DNA of 42,501 bases from assembly GCA_913009415.1 (NCBI GenBank), contig CAJVYM010000008.1, forward strand, positions 1-42,501. The letters are read 5' to 3'. How positions within the stretch are numbered: the stretch's first letter is position 1; each line of letters begins with the position of its first letter. A model generated the notes under the pieces. It had not been told where the DNA came from. It saw only the letters and a program-made list of their open reading frames with translations, and made no database searches. Positions 1-8,271 of the stretch are shown piece after piece. A program made the position numbers and the translations under genes. This stretch comes from an uncultured bacterium. GTDB lineage: Bacteria; Bipolaricaulota; Bipolaricaulia; UBA7950; UBA9294.

Positions 1-564
1 GCTGCTCGTTACGTCGTAGAGGAACAGCTGCTGCTTGTCCTGATCACGCTTCCTCCCATTTCGCTTCGCAAACAGATGATCCTCGATCTTCGCCTGGTTC
101 TCTCTTAACCAATCGAGGTTGTTGTACAGATCGTCTTCATTGAACTTAGCCAGGTTCAGCACATCACACGCGGCATGTGACCCCGCTAATCGCACCGCCG
201 ACAACCGTGACCCCTGATCGATCACCCGTGCGATTACCTGCCACAGCGCTAACTTACCAGCACGGCTAGATCCAAGTGCAGCGACGATCCCCAATCGCTT
301 AGCAACAGAGAACACCGCCCACACTGCTCCCACTGACAACCCCTGTTCCAGGCGAAGATCTTCCTTCAGATTGACCAACGCCGCGAGATGGTGCTTGTGA
401 CTCAGCGCCAAGCGAATGGCCTCGATCTCCTCCGGTGTGCAGGAGGAGAGATTAGCGATCGTGCGATGCTTGACTTTACCTTCCTCGCGGTAGGACTCGC
501 GCAACAGGTGACGCGTGTAACTCTTACCGCTCGACGTGTGGACAGTTGAAGTATCAACGTACAT
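1..564 (-). CDS. IS1634/IS4-like transposase, N-terminal part (cut by window edge)
   Basis: This open frame is missing from the ORF track because it has no stop inside the window. Reading the minus strand from the ATG at 562-564 gives 188 uninterrupted codons starting MYVDTSTV and reaching LFLYDVTSS at the edge. The opening 'SSGKSYTRHLLRESYREEGKVK', the 'HRTIANLS' stretch and the first catalytic Asp in 'YDVTSS' are typical of DDE transposases of the IS1634 branch of IS4, which act on the ends of their own element. The rest of the DDE domain lies outside the window. A perfect sigma-70 promoter sits directly upstream. I did not identify the terminal inverted repeat, so whether the element is intact cannot be told. 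Confidence 0.85.
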   Translation of the reverse strand, partial: MYVDTSTVHTSSGKSYTRHLLRESYREEGKVKHRTIANLSSCTPEEIEAIRLALSHKHHLAALVNLKEDLRLEQGLSVGAVWAVFSVAKRLGIVAALGSSRAGKLALWQVIARVIDQGSRLSAVRLAGSHAACDVLNLAKFNEDDLYNNLDWLRENQAKIEDHLFAKRNGRKRDQDKQQLFLYDVTSS

Positions 565-573
565 AGTGACTAC

Positions 574-602
574 ATTATACAACCATGCTAGCCTCATGTC
601 AA
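574..602 (-). promoter_or_regulatory. Consensus sigma-70 promoter of the transposase
   Basis: On the minus strand TTGACA (602-597), a 17-base spacer and TATAAT (579-574) match the consensus exactly. Transcription would start near 567, only 3-4 bases before the ATG at 564, so the message would be nearly leaderless. No Shine-Dalgarno sequence would be present in the RNA. Confidence 0.8.
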
Positions 603-970
603 GGGTTAGCCATCGCATATTAGTGGCTATAATCTAGCAGAAAACATGAGAAAACCCTGTCCAGAAACCACTTCTTCAGTTTGACAAGGGGGAACATCCG
701 TTCCAGCTCAGGGTTGTTCTTTCGCTTACCCGCTGAGGAGAGAAGCTGTCAGATCTCAGCCTACAGCATCGATCTGGCAGCTTCTCCTCCCCACGTATGA
801 CTGATCACGCTTCTCGTTCCTGCAGCATTTATTGCTCCTCCGTACGTCACGTCTCCAAGAATCGGCATCACATCACCAACGATTGGGACGCTTGCCCGCA
901 AGTGCTTAGGGGATTCTGTGTAGCATCTGTTTAGATGACTTGACAAGCTTTTAGCAAGGATGGTTAGGAG
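603..970. other. Intergenic stretch between the IS element and a small ORF
   Basis: About 370 bases without a convincing gene. It should include the outer end of the insertion element, but I see no clear inverted repeat without the other end to compare. The 61-residue minus ORF at 761-946 has no recognisable domain and no good ribosome site, and I do not support it. Confidence 0.4.
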
Positions 971-1180
971 ATGCGGGCATATGTCTATCGGGTATCTATT
1001 GTTGTAGTGATCACCGGCCTTGCACTCATCGGACGGGGAATCGGAATGGGAAATACCACGCTTCTTTGGACGGGAGTTTCGCTCGCGGGAGCGAATATCC
1101 TCCTCCTACTGTTTTTCTACTGCCGCAGTACCTCTAATAGCACGCATGCTAAGACAACATCGACCAATACTGTACACTGA
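971..1180 (+). CDS. Small two-helix membrane protein, unknown function
   Basis: Sixty-nine codons from ATG, with AAGGA ten bases upstream and GGAG abutting the start. The product has a short positive N-terminus and two hydrophobic stretches (about residues 8-23 and 30-50), then a polar Thr/Ser-rich tail, as in small inner-membrane proteins. I recognise no family. It lies directly before the transporter operon in the same direction, but the strong promoter at 1240-1268 separates the two, so joint function is not implied. It could be a chance ORF; the hydrophobic pattern and ribosome site are the only support. Confidence 0.45.
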   Translation: MRAYVYRVSIVVVITGLALIGRGIGMGNTTLLWTGVSLAGANILLLLFFYCRSTSNSTHAKTTSTNTVH

Positions 1181-1239
1181 GTATTGAGTTTCCCTGGCAC
1201 AGAGTGTTCGACCACTCTTGCAAAAATCGGACAAGCTGC

Positions 1240-1268
1240 TTGACAGAGTCCGCGCAAATCACTATTAT
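1240..1268 (+). promoter_or_regulatory. Sigma-70 promoter of the BMP-type ABC importer operon
   Basis: TTGACA at 1240-1245, a 17-base spacer and TATTAT at 1263-1268 give one mismatch to the full consensus. Transcription would start near 1275, about 26 bases before the AAGGAG ribosome site at 1301-1306. No riboswitch or operator is evident in the short leader. Confidence 0.75.
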
Positions 1269-1332
1269 CCTTGTGAGGGTATCGTAAACGGCTATGTAGA
1301 AAGGAGTAATCCTGAACGCTACTGATAGCAAT

Positions 1333-2865
1333 GTGATCGAGCTTCGTGGAATAGTGAAACGATTTCCGGGCGTTGTGGCGAGTAACGGAGTTAATCTAAC
1401 CGTCCACAAAGGCGAGATCCATTGCTTGCTCGGAGAAAATGGTGCTGGCAAGACAACGCTGATGCGCATTCTATACGGGCTCTACCAACCCGACGAGGGA
1501 GAGATCCTCCTTAACGGTAAACCCATTCGTATCTCCTCTCCACGCGCCGCGCTCTCCTACCATATCGGCATGGTTCACCAGCATTTCCGACTCGTTCCCA
1601 CTTTGAGCGTAGCCGAGAACATGGTGCTGGGGCTAGACGAGGGGACGGGGCCGTTTCTCAACTACAGACAGACGTATAAGAAGATCTCCCAGATAGCTGA
1701 GAAGTATGGGCTGATCGTCGATCCACGGGCGAGGGTGTGGCAGTTGACGGTTGGCCAGCAACAGCGGGTGGAGATCCTGAAGGCGCTCTATCGCGCGGCG
1801 GATGTTCTGATCATGGATGAGCCAACGAGCGTCCTCACCCCACAGGAGGTGGGCCAGCTCTTCTCTACGCTGAGAACCCTCGTTGATGACGGTCTGACAA
1901 TCATCTTTATTACCCACAAGCTGGATGAAGTGATGGAGATAAGCGATCGGGTGACTGTCCTGCGCAAAGGGAAGGCCATCGCCACTGTAAATACGCCTGA
2001 GACGAACAAGGCTCAATTGGCAGAGTTGATGGTCGGACGCGAGGTTGTCTTCCGCATGGAGAAGAATGAAGTCAAGCGTGGTGAAAGAATGCTTGTAGTC
2101 GATAACCTGCATGCGTTGAACGATCGAGGCCTCCCTGCGCTGCGCGGCACTTCGTTTGATCTGTACGAGGGCGAGATCCTGGGTGTGGCCGGGGTGTCGG
2201 GGAACGGTCAGCGGGAGTTGGTCGAGGTCCTAACCGGCCTACGGCACGCGACGAGAGGGCGAGTTACCCTTGAAGGGAAGGAAATGACCAATCGTTCTGC
2301 GCGGGAGATCGTCGACATGGGTGTTGCCCATGTCCCCATGGAACGAAAGACGATGGGTACGGTCCCCAACATGACCATTCGCGAGAACCTGATACTTAAG
2401 AGCTATCGGCAGCGTCCGTTCTCACATGGGATGTTCCTCGACAACAAAGCAGCCGAGGAGAATGCCCGCCGACTGATGAATGAATACCAGATAATGGCGC
2501 CGAGCATCGACACGACAGTGAAGGTTCTCTCCGGTGGAAACATCCAGCGCGTGGTCCTAGCGCGTGAGTTCTCGGGAGATCCGCGCCTGATCATCGCCGC
2601 CCACCCAACGTACGGCCTGGACGTTGGTGCAACGGAACAGGTGCGAGAGATATTGCTTGCTCAGCGAGATCGCGGAGCGGGAGTTCTCCTCATCTCAGAA
2701 GACCTGGAGGAAGTGATGACCATGTCAGACAGGATTATGGTCATATTCAGTGGAGAGGTGATGGGGATTGTCGATGCCGAAGGGGCAAAGATCGAGGAGA
2801 TCGGACTGATGATGGCCGGGGAACGGAAACAAGGGGTGGAGAGTGCAAGCACCGAAGTGGCTTAA
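1333..2865 (+). CDS. ABC transporter ATPase of a BMP-type nucleoside/sugar importer
   Basis: The 510-residue protein is a double ABC ATPase like YufO/NupA-type and RbsA-like proteins. The first half has Walker A 'GENGAGKTT' (about residue 35), signature 'LTVGQQQRVE' and Walker B 'VLIMDEPT'. The second half has 'GVSGNGQRE' in place of a full Walker A, and 'LSGGNIQRV', normal for this family, where one ATP site is degenerate. With the two permeases and the BMP-family binding protein that follow, it forms one importer at the cytoplasmic membrane, energising uptake of nucleosides or related solutes. The ORF-track start is the GTG at 1333, but the clear AAGGAG (1301-1306) lies 26 bases away. An in-frame CTG at 1312 has ideal spacing and would add seven residues. 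The 3' end overlaps the next gene by 23 bases. Confidence 0.9.
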   Translation: MIELRGIVKRFPGVVASNGVNLTVHKGEIHCLLGENGAGKTTLMRILYGLYQPDEGEILLNGKPIRISSPRAALSYHIGMVHQHFRLVPTLSVAENMVLGLDEGTGPFLNYRQTYKKISQIAEKYGLIVDPRARVWQLTVGQQQRVEILKALYRAADVLIMDEPTSVLTPQEVGQLFSTLRTLVDDGLTIIFITHKLDEVMEISDRVTVLRKGKAIATVNTPETNKAQLAELMVGREVVFRMEKNEVKRGERMLVVDNLHALNDRGLPALRGTSFDLYEGEILGVAGVSGNGQRELVEVLTGLRHATRGRVTLEGKEMTNRSAREIVDMGVAHVPMERKTMGTVPNMTIRENLILKSYRQRPFSHGMFLDNKAAEENARRLMNEYQIMAPSIDTTVKVLSGGNIQRVVLAREFSGDPRLIIAAHPTYGLDVGATEQVREILLAQRDRGAGVLLISEDLEEVMTMSDRIMVIFSGEVMGIVDAEGAKIEEIGLMMAGERKQGVESASTEVA

Positions 2866-3919
2866 CATCGAACGGAGGCCGATTCCATCCGGCAGGACGA
2901 TCTTTGCCGTATCTATCCTTGCCATTGTCGCCGCGCTTATCGTCATGGGAATATTCTTTGCTACTTACGGAGTATCGCCGATCCGCGCCTATGGTTCGAT
3001 TATCGGCGGAGCGCTCGGCAACTGGAGCGGGTTCAGCGAGACGTTGCGCCGCATGATTCCACTCCTTCTGTGCGGGGTGGGATTAACGATCGCGTTCCGT
3101 GCTCTGTTTTGGAACATCGGTGCTGACGGGCAGCTCCTGTTGGGCGCGGTTGCCGCCACCGGTATCGCCTTGTTTTCCGGGTTACCTGGCCCGCTTCTTC
3201 TCCCAGCCATGTTCTTCGGCGGGTTCGCCGCTGGGGCGCTGTGGGGGGTGATCCCGGCGGTGCTCAAGGTCAAGCTGGGGATTAACGACGTCATCACCAC
3301 GCTGATGATGAACTACATCGCCTTGTATGTCGTGCTATGGCTGATTCACGGCCCGTGGCGGGGCCCGAGCATGCGAGGGTATGCGTACACCGACATGTTC
3401 CCGCTATCGGCGCGCATCCCGACCATCGGGCAGAGTCACGTACATTGGCCGACACTGGTACTGGGAATCGTGCTTGCGATCATTGCCTACATCTTTGTGA
3501 ATCGGACGCGCAGCGGGTTCGAGACCAGGGTGGTGGGGGAAAACCCGCACGCCGCTCGATTCGCCGGAATAAGCACGCTGAAGACGGTGGTGATTGCGAT
3601 GCTCATCTCCGGAGGATTGGCCGGAATTGCTGGAGTGGGAGAGGTGGCAGGAGTGCACTATCAGCTTCTGGACCCGACGCAAATATCAATGGGATACGGA
3701 TTCACGGCGATCATTGTTGCGTGGCTAGCGCGCAAGAACCCGCTTGCAGTAATTGTTACGTCATTTTTCTTCGGGGTGCTGATGGCCGGTGGAGATGTAA
3801 TCAAGGTTAACCTCGGGTTGCCATACGAGTTAATTAACGTATTCAATGGGGTGATTATGTTCTTCCTCATCGGAAGTGAGGTGTTCATGAATTACAAGAT
3901 CTCGATACGGAGGCACTGA
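2843..3919 (+). CDS. BMP-type ABC importer permease 1
   Basis: A 358-residue polytopic membrane protein of the BPD_transp_2 (YufP/NupB-like) class. About nine hydrophobic segments are visible, with the family's conserved loop 'FWNIGADGQLLLGA' near residue 90 and 'VGENPHAARFAGI' near 230, which contacts the ATPase. The GTG start at 2843 follows AAGGGGTGGAG and lies inside the ATPase gene, so the two are translationally coupled. The stop overlaps the next permease's ATG by one base. It should form the translocation channel with the second permease. The substrate cannot be told from the permease alone; purine nucleosides are the usual cargo for this set. Confidence 0.9.
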   Translation: MQAPKWLNIERRPIPSGRTIFAVSILAIVAALIVMGIFFATYGVSPIRAYGSIIGGALGNWSGFSETLRRMIPLLLCGVGLTIAFRALFWNIGADGQLLLGAVAATGIALFSGLPGPLLLPAMFFGGFAAGALWGVIPAVLKVKLGINDVITTLMMNYIALYVVLWLIHGPWRGPSMRGYAYTDMFPLSARIPTIGQSHVHWPTLVLGIVLAIIAYIFVNRTRSGFETRVVGENPHAARFAGISTLKTVVIAMLISGGLAGIAGVGEVAGVHYQLLDPTQISMGYGFTAIIVAWLARKNPLAVIVTSFFFGVLMAGGDVIKVNLGLPYELINVFNGVIMFFLIGSEVFMNYKISIRRH

Positions 3920-4848
3920 TGGGCTGGGAATCGTGGGTTATCTCCACGCTTGCACGAGCACTGGCGTATGGAACTCCGTTGCTCCTCGGTACACTCGGGG
4001 AGATCTATGCCGAGCGGTCGGGGGTGCTCAACCTGGGGATCGAAGGAATGATGATCGTGGGCGCATACGCGGCGTTTGTGGTCACTTACAAAACCGGCCA
4101 ACCGTGGCTCGGAGTGCTTGTCGCTGCCGTGGTTGGTGGCGTATTCTCGCTAATCCATGCGTTTGCCAGCATCACATTGAAGGCAAATCAGGTAGTATCC
4201 GGTCTTGCCCTTACCATGCTTGGACTTGGATTGGCCGGGGTGCTTGGTCGCCCGTGGGTTGGCTTGCCGCTGTTCACTCCGTTTAATAGGATCACCGTCC
4301 CCATATTGTCAGCGATTCCGATCATCGGTCCAGGATTGTTCACCCGGCAATGTATACTCGCGTATATTGCCATGTTGTTGGTTCCGATCATGTGGTACAT
4401 CCTGTTTCATACCCGTATTGGTATAACGATTCGTGCGGTGGGCGACGACCCGGCCACCGCTGACTCCGTCGGGATCAACGTGGCCCGTGTTCGCTACCTG
4501 TGCGTGATTGTAGGGGGGATATTCGCCGGGATCGCCGGTGCGTATCTGTCGATTTTTTATCGGCCAGCGTGGACCGCGGGGATGACCGGAGGAATAGGAT
4601 GGATCGTCATTGCCCTCACTATTTTTGCGTTTTGGAATCCGGTGTACGGGCTGGTTGGCTCGTACTTCTTTGCGGCGCTCTACTTCCTGGCGTATCGAAT
4701 GCAAAATTTGATGGCTCCATCGATATTGAAAGCAATGCCGTATGTGTTTGCAATTCTCATCCTCATTTTGGTGTCACGGGGGACGTTGCAGAAGCGCATG
4801 GGCGCGCCAAGGGCGTTGACGTTGCCCTACACACGCGGTGAGGAATAA
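3919..4848 (+). CDS. BMP-type ABC importer permease 2
   Basis: A 309-residue permease, the YufQ/NupC-like partner of the preceding gene. It has the family's 'ERSGVLNLGIEGMMIVGA' motif near residue 30, the coupling loop 'VGDDPATADSVGI' near 170, and about eight membrane segments. The ATG overlaps the previous stop (TGATG). Seventy-four bases separate it from the binding-protein gene, enough room for the strong ribosome-site-like sequence described below. Function follows from the gene order ATPase-permease-permease-binding protein, which is typical of purine nucleoside importers. Confidence 0.9.
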   Translation: MGWESWVISTLARALAYGTPLLLGTLGEIYAERSGVLNLGIEGMMIVGAYAAFVVTYKTGQPWLGVLVAAVVGGVFSLIHAFASITLKANQVVSGLALTMLGLGLAGVLGRPWVGLPLFTPFNRITVPILSAIPIIGPGLFTRQCILAYIAMLLVPIMWYILFHTRIGITIRAVGDDPATADSVGINVARVRYLCVIVGGIFAGIAGAYLSIFYRPAWTAGMTGGIGWIVIALTIFAFWNPVYGLVGSYFFAALYFLAYRMQNLMAPSILKAMPYVFAILILILVSRGTLQKRMGAPRALTLPYTRGEE

Positions 4849-4851
4849 CAA

Positions 4852-4944
4852 TAAAGGAGGTGATCGGTGCACTGGTTGAGGTGGATATCCAAAAGAGTAA
4901 ATAATCAAAGAAGGAGGGGAATATGCAGAGAAGAACCGCGTTAA
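4852..4944 (+). other. Perfect anti-16S Shine-Dalgarno site with possible 25-codon leader ORF
   Basis: The bases AAAGGAGGTGATC at about 4853-4865 are a full complement of the universal 16S rRNA 3' tail. A GTG follows at 4867 and opens a 25-codon frame that ends at 4944, overlapping the start of the binding-protein gene, which has its own site (AAGGAGGGG) and ATG at 4923. The frame encodes a Trp/Arg-rich start (VHWLRWISKR). It may be a leader peptide or a chance match. Confidence 0.3.
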
Positions 4945-6101
4945 TTGCGGTAATGACCGCAGTACTACTAATGGGGATTGTCGCTGTTGGAATCGCCAAA
5001 GAATACGTTCCAGGCACGCCAATCGTGGCGGGATTTATCTATGTGGGCCCAATAGGTGACTACGGGTGGACACATGCTCAGGATGTGGCTCGACAGATCG
5101 TGGATAAGGAGTTCCCGTGGTTGAGCACAGTGTATGTGGAGAGCGTCGCTGCAGGGGACACCGTTTCAACGATCGATAAGTTGGTGAATGACAGGCATTG
5201 CAATGTCATTTTCACCACCAGCTTTGACTTCATGAACGGCACACTCGCTGCGGCAAAGAAATACCCCGACGTGATCTTCGCGCACTGCTCGGGGTTCAAG
5301 CGTGCGCCAAACCTGGCTACGTACATGGCCGATTTCTATCAGGTTTATTACCTGAACGGGCTGATGGCCGGAGCACTTACAAAAACGAACAAGATTGGGT
5401 ACGTGGGTGCATTTCCGATTCCAGAACTGAAGCGTCACATCAGCGCCTTCGCCATCGGAGTGCGTACGGTTAACCCAAAGGCGGAGGTAGACGTGCGCTG
5501 GACAGAGGCGTGGGAGAACCCAGCTGCCGCCAAAGAAGCGACCGAAGCGTTGGTCGCTGCCGGCTGCGACGTATTCGCGTTCACCCAGGACAGCCCGACC
5601 GTGGTCCAGGTTGCCGCTGAAAATGGGGCGCTCAGTTTCTCCCACTATTCCCCAATGTACCGGTTTGCTCCTAAGAATGTCATCTCCGGTGAGCTCGTCC
5701 ATTGGGATAAGATCTACGCAGACTTCCTGCAGAAGATCTACAAGGGAACCTACACCGCGCACAACCTTCAGAACGTCGACTACTGGTGGCTCCTTGGGCA
5801 GGGAGCGGTAGAGATGGGTGCCAAGCCCGGAATGCCGATCAACCCTGTCTTCATCGACAAGCTAAAGGCAGTCACAGTGGATGACCCAGTGCTGGGGAAG
5901 ATAGACGTCTATGACCTGATCCAAACGCGTTTGGATCAGATGGCAAACCCAGGGATCACCTACAACCCGTTCCAGGGGCCGATCTACGATCGCAAGGGCA
6001 ACCTGGAAGTTCCGAAGGGAATGTGGATGTCCGTCGATTCTCTCACCACCATGCAGTGGGCGGCGGCTGGTATCGTTGGCCCGTGGCCCGGTGAGCCGTA
6101 G
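4923..6101 (+). CDS. BMP-family substrate-binding protein of the ABC importer
   Basis: A 392-residue secreted protein. Residues 1-25 form a Sec signal peptide without a lipobox cysteine, so the protein should be soluble in the periplasm rather than lipid-anchored. The mature part matches the Bmp (PnrA/Med-like) fold: 'GFIYVGPIGDYGWTHAQD' near residue 40, and 'NVIFTTSFDFM', 'IGYVGAFPIPE' and 'FTQDSPT' further on. This family binds purine nucleosides in characterised members. The ATG has AAGGAGGGG seven bases upstream. It is the last gene of the importer operon and is followed at once by a strong terminator. Confidence 0.9.
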   Translation: MQRRTALIAVMTAVLLMGIVAVGIAKEYVPGTPIVAGFIYVGPIGDYGWTHAQDVARQIVDKEFPWLSTVYVESVAAGDTVSTIDKLVNDRHCNVIFTTSFDFMNGTLAAAKKYPDVIFAHCSGFKRAPNLATYMADFYQVYYLNGLMAGALTKTNKIGYVGAFPIPELKRHISAFAIGVRTVNPKAEVDVRWTEAWENPAAAKEATEALVAAGCDVFAFTQDSPTVVQVAAENGALSFSHYSPMYRFAPKNVISGELVHWDKIYADFLQKIYKGTYTAHNLQNVDYWWLLGQGAVEMGAKPGMPINPVFIDKLKAVTVDDPVLGKIDVYDLIQTRLDQMANPGITYNPFQGPIYDRKGNLEVPKGMWMSVDSLTTMQWAAAGIVGPWPGEP

Positions 6102-6116
6102 GCTATAGAAAGTTCA

Positions 6117-6147
6117 ACGGCCCTCAGTTATTGAGGGCCGTTTTTTT
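6117..6147 (+). terminator. Rho-independent terminator of the importer operon
   Basis: A ten-base-pair stem, ACGGCCCTCA (6117-6126) with TGAGGGCCGT (6132-6141), a five-base loop and a run of seven T. It lies 15 bases after the binding-protein stop codon. Confidence 0.95.
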
Positions 6148-6239
6148 GCTGGCTATCTGCGGTTCCACGCCGTCTCAGAGTGAGCAGCTAAAGTAATGAA
6201 GTGGAACACGGTGCCTCTCGGGAAGGCGTGAAGCGGTGA

Positions 6240-6301
6240 TATTAAACCGTGCGAAATAGGCTTGACATTGTGATGTCAAGCCTATTTCGCACGGTTTAAT
6301 A
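6240..6301. repeat. 62-bp perfect inverted repeat (29-bp arms, 4-base loop)
   Basis: The arms 6240-6268 and 6273-6301 are exact reverse complements with TGTG between them. Each arm carries a TTGACA near the centre (CTTGACAT), pointing outward from the dyad. There is no T-run after either arm, so it does not look like an ordinary terminator, and transcription through it would place a very stable hairpin ten bases before the ribosome site of the next gene. It could be a miniature mobile element, an operator or a cruciform site. Confidence 0.9.
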
Positions 6302-6326
6302 ACTGATCTCAAGGATGGTGAACTGT

Positions 6327-8174
6327 ATGCGAAGTGCGGCTGGGCGGGTGCTTAGTTTGGTGTTGGTGGCTGTGGTGTTGATGAGCGCTGTTGGGCTGGC
6401 GGCATCGCAGACGTTTGTCAATAAGACGGGGAAGACGGTTACTGGGATCAGGATTACGTTCTCTAAGCGGGTGATGGTTACCAGACATGACTCTGCCTTT
6501 CCCGATCAGAGCCCGCGCGGACGTAGCGATCAGTTCACGTTCAGCGGCAGGGATCTTCGCAACTTGGGACGGTTCAGCATCACGTGGATGCCGAGTTCAG
6601 CGAAAGTGAAGGATTACGAGTGGATTGAGAAAGCGCAGCCAGCGCAGGCCACACAGGGTACTTCACCCAGCAGCGAACAGGAGTTCACGCTCCCCGATCC
6701 GAACACGCCTCCGATCTTGTACGGAAACGACTACCCCGGCCCGGACGAACCGCTGTACCAGCCCAAACCTGATGAACAGATCTGGCTGACCGATGCAGAT
6801 GGACACGAGGACATCTACGACAACGACTCGATCAAGATCAACTATGCACCAGGGTTTGACAAATCGCAGATTACAAAGATCAATGTGTACCGCAACGGAA
6901 TGGTCATGCGCTTTCTTCCTGATACGTTCGATGTGTTGACCAACGCGCAGATGCAGACGTTCGATGGCAACCCGCTGGAGCATTCACCGGCGAGCAGCCA
7001 CACCGACCACGCGATTATGGGTTACGAGTATGAATTCAAGATCCTCAGTGCTGGCCATGCGTGGATCATGAAGAAGACCGTCAAGAGCGGGTTCAGGTGG
7101 TGGCCGAAAGAAGTGTGGGCTGAGATCAACAGCAATTGGCCAGACTTTCTAGTGAAGCTGTCTTACTGTGACATGGTGGCGTTCTTCAAGGTGCTGAAAC
7201 ACGACGGATTTACTGGTGTCTGTCTAGATATGAGGTACTACATGGATACGCCTTACGATAACAGAGTCTATGTTCTCCCAACGCGTGATCCTTCCGTAAT
7301 GATGTGGAACAATCGCACTGCTAGTGATGAGGAGTTGAAAACGGCGCTGAAAGCGATCAATGAAGCTGGAGTAGAGGCGCAAGTTAGATCCATGATCTAC
7401 ATTAGTCACGAGTATCAGAGCGGGAACAGGATCATCACGGAAAACCATATAAAGCCCAGCAATCCAGCGCTCTTCTTTCAGAATCACGGGGACATGATGC
7501 TCGCGCTGGCAAGAATACTTGAAGAGTACAATGTGAAGGTATTTACGGTATATGAGGACCCAGAACAGCTTGAGGAATATGCTTATCTATTGCAGAAGAA
7601 ATATGACAGAATAACTCGGGTGTTTAGTGGGGAGCTGGGTTTAGACGAAGCTAATAATAATATGCTGAACAACCTATTTGGTGAAGAACCTCCTGATCCG
7701 GAGCGGTTTGGGGAAATCGCGGGCAAGTTTTGGGGTTGGATCGACGCGTACGGAAGACCGATGATCAGAGAGTATAGTTGTTGGGCGATTCCAATGGACA
7801 CAAGCAAAGACCAAAGAGCATCTGTAATGACCGGCAAATTCGTCAAGTTCTGGAAGTATGCAACGGATTACTACCGCAGGGTCTTCTCGCGGAACGAAGA
7901 GATGTTTGGCGAGCAAGGGGTGTATGATGCAGATGGAGTGTGCCTTGGAGGGAACAAGTACTGGAACATGCAAGAAAAGAAGGTATTAGACAACCAGGAG
8001 GCTGCAGATGTTTGGTACGGTTACCTGAAGGGAGATCAGGAACTGGGGATCGACAGGATCAACATTTGGTCGCTTCCTCTCGGGGATTTTTGGTATGGCT
8101 ATGATGTAGGTGATTTTATGATTTGCTTTGACTCTCCAATGTATCGCGTTATCACAAGCATTATTGCGCCGTAG
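6327..8174 (+). CDS. Secreted protein with predicted TIM-barrel glycoside-hydrolase-like domain
   Basis: I do not recognise this 615-residue protein with certainty. A Sec signal peptide covers residues 1-28 of the form starting MRSAAGRV. The ORF track starts at 6315, but the AAGGA at 6311-6315 fits the ATG at 6327 better. Residues 30-110 look like a beta-rich module and residues 110-150 form a Pro-rich linker. From about residue 250 strand-end motifs recur in TIM-barrel order: 'GVCLDMRYYMD', 'VFTVYEDPEQLEEY', 'FSGELGLD', 'MIREYSC', 'FGEQGVYD' and 'INIWSLPLGDFWYG'. The Glu in YED and the Glu in GEQG sit where acid/base and nucleophile lie in GH113-like clan A enzymes. This is an inference. The second half of the gene is more AT-rich than the first. 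It stands alone between the palindrome and a terminator. Confidence 0.75.
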   Translation: MRSAAGRVLSLVLVAVVLMSAVGLAASQTFVNKTGKTVTGIRITFSKRVMVTRHDSAFPDQSPRGRSDQFTFSGRDLRNLGRFSITWMPSSAKVKDYEWIEKAQPAQATQGTSPSSEQEFTLPDPNTPPILYGNDYPGPDEPLYQPKPDEQIWLTDADGHEDIYDNDSIKINYAPGFDKSQITKINVYRNGMVMRFLPDTFDVLTNAQMQTFDGNPLEHSPASSHTDHAIMGYEYEFKILSAGHAWIMKKTVKSGFRWWPKEVWAEINSNWPDFLVKLSYCDMVAFFKVLKHDGFTGVCLDMRYYMDTPYDNRVYVLPTRDPSVMMWNNRTASDEELKTALKAINEAGVEAQVRSMIYISHEYQSGNRIITENHIKPSNPALFFQNHGDMMLALARILEEYNVKVFTVYEDPEQLEEYAYLLQKKYDRITRVFSGELGLDEANNNMLNNLFGEEPPDPERFGEIAGKFWGWIDAYGRPMIREYSCWAIPMDTSKDQRASVMTGKFVKFWKYATDYYRRVFSRNEEMFGEQGVYDADGVCLGGNKYWNMQEKKVLDNQEAADVWYGYLKGDQELGIDRINIWSLPLGDFWYGYDVGDFMICFDSPMYRVITSIIAP

Positions 8175-8212
8175 GAGTAACAAGGTTGGTTAACCCGACG
8201 ATCGAAGGATGC

Positions 8213-8245
8213 CCGGTGCCGCTCGCAGGAGCGGCACCGGGTTAT
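8213..8245 (+). terminator. Terminator hairpin after the secreted protein gene
   Basis: A 13-base-pair GC-rich stem, CCCGGTGCCGCTC with GAGCGGCACCGGG (8213-8242), GCAG loop, then TTATTT. It lies between two convergent genes, 39 bases after the plus-strand stop. The T-run is short, so efficiency is uncertain. Confidence 0.75.
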
Positions 8246-8271
8246 TTCGTTGAGTTCGGGGGCAATTTCCT

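Noticed and set aside
761-946. 61-residue minus-strand ORF
   Set aside because: No ribosome site, no family features, and located in the IS flank.
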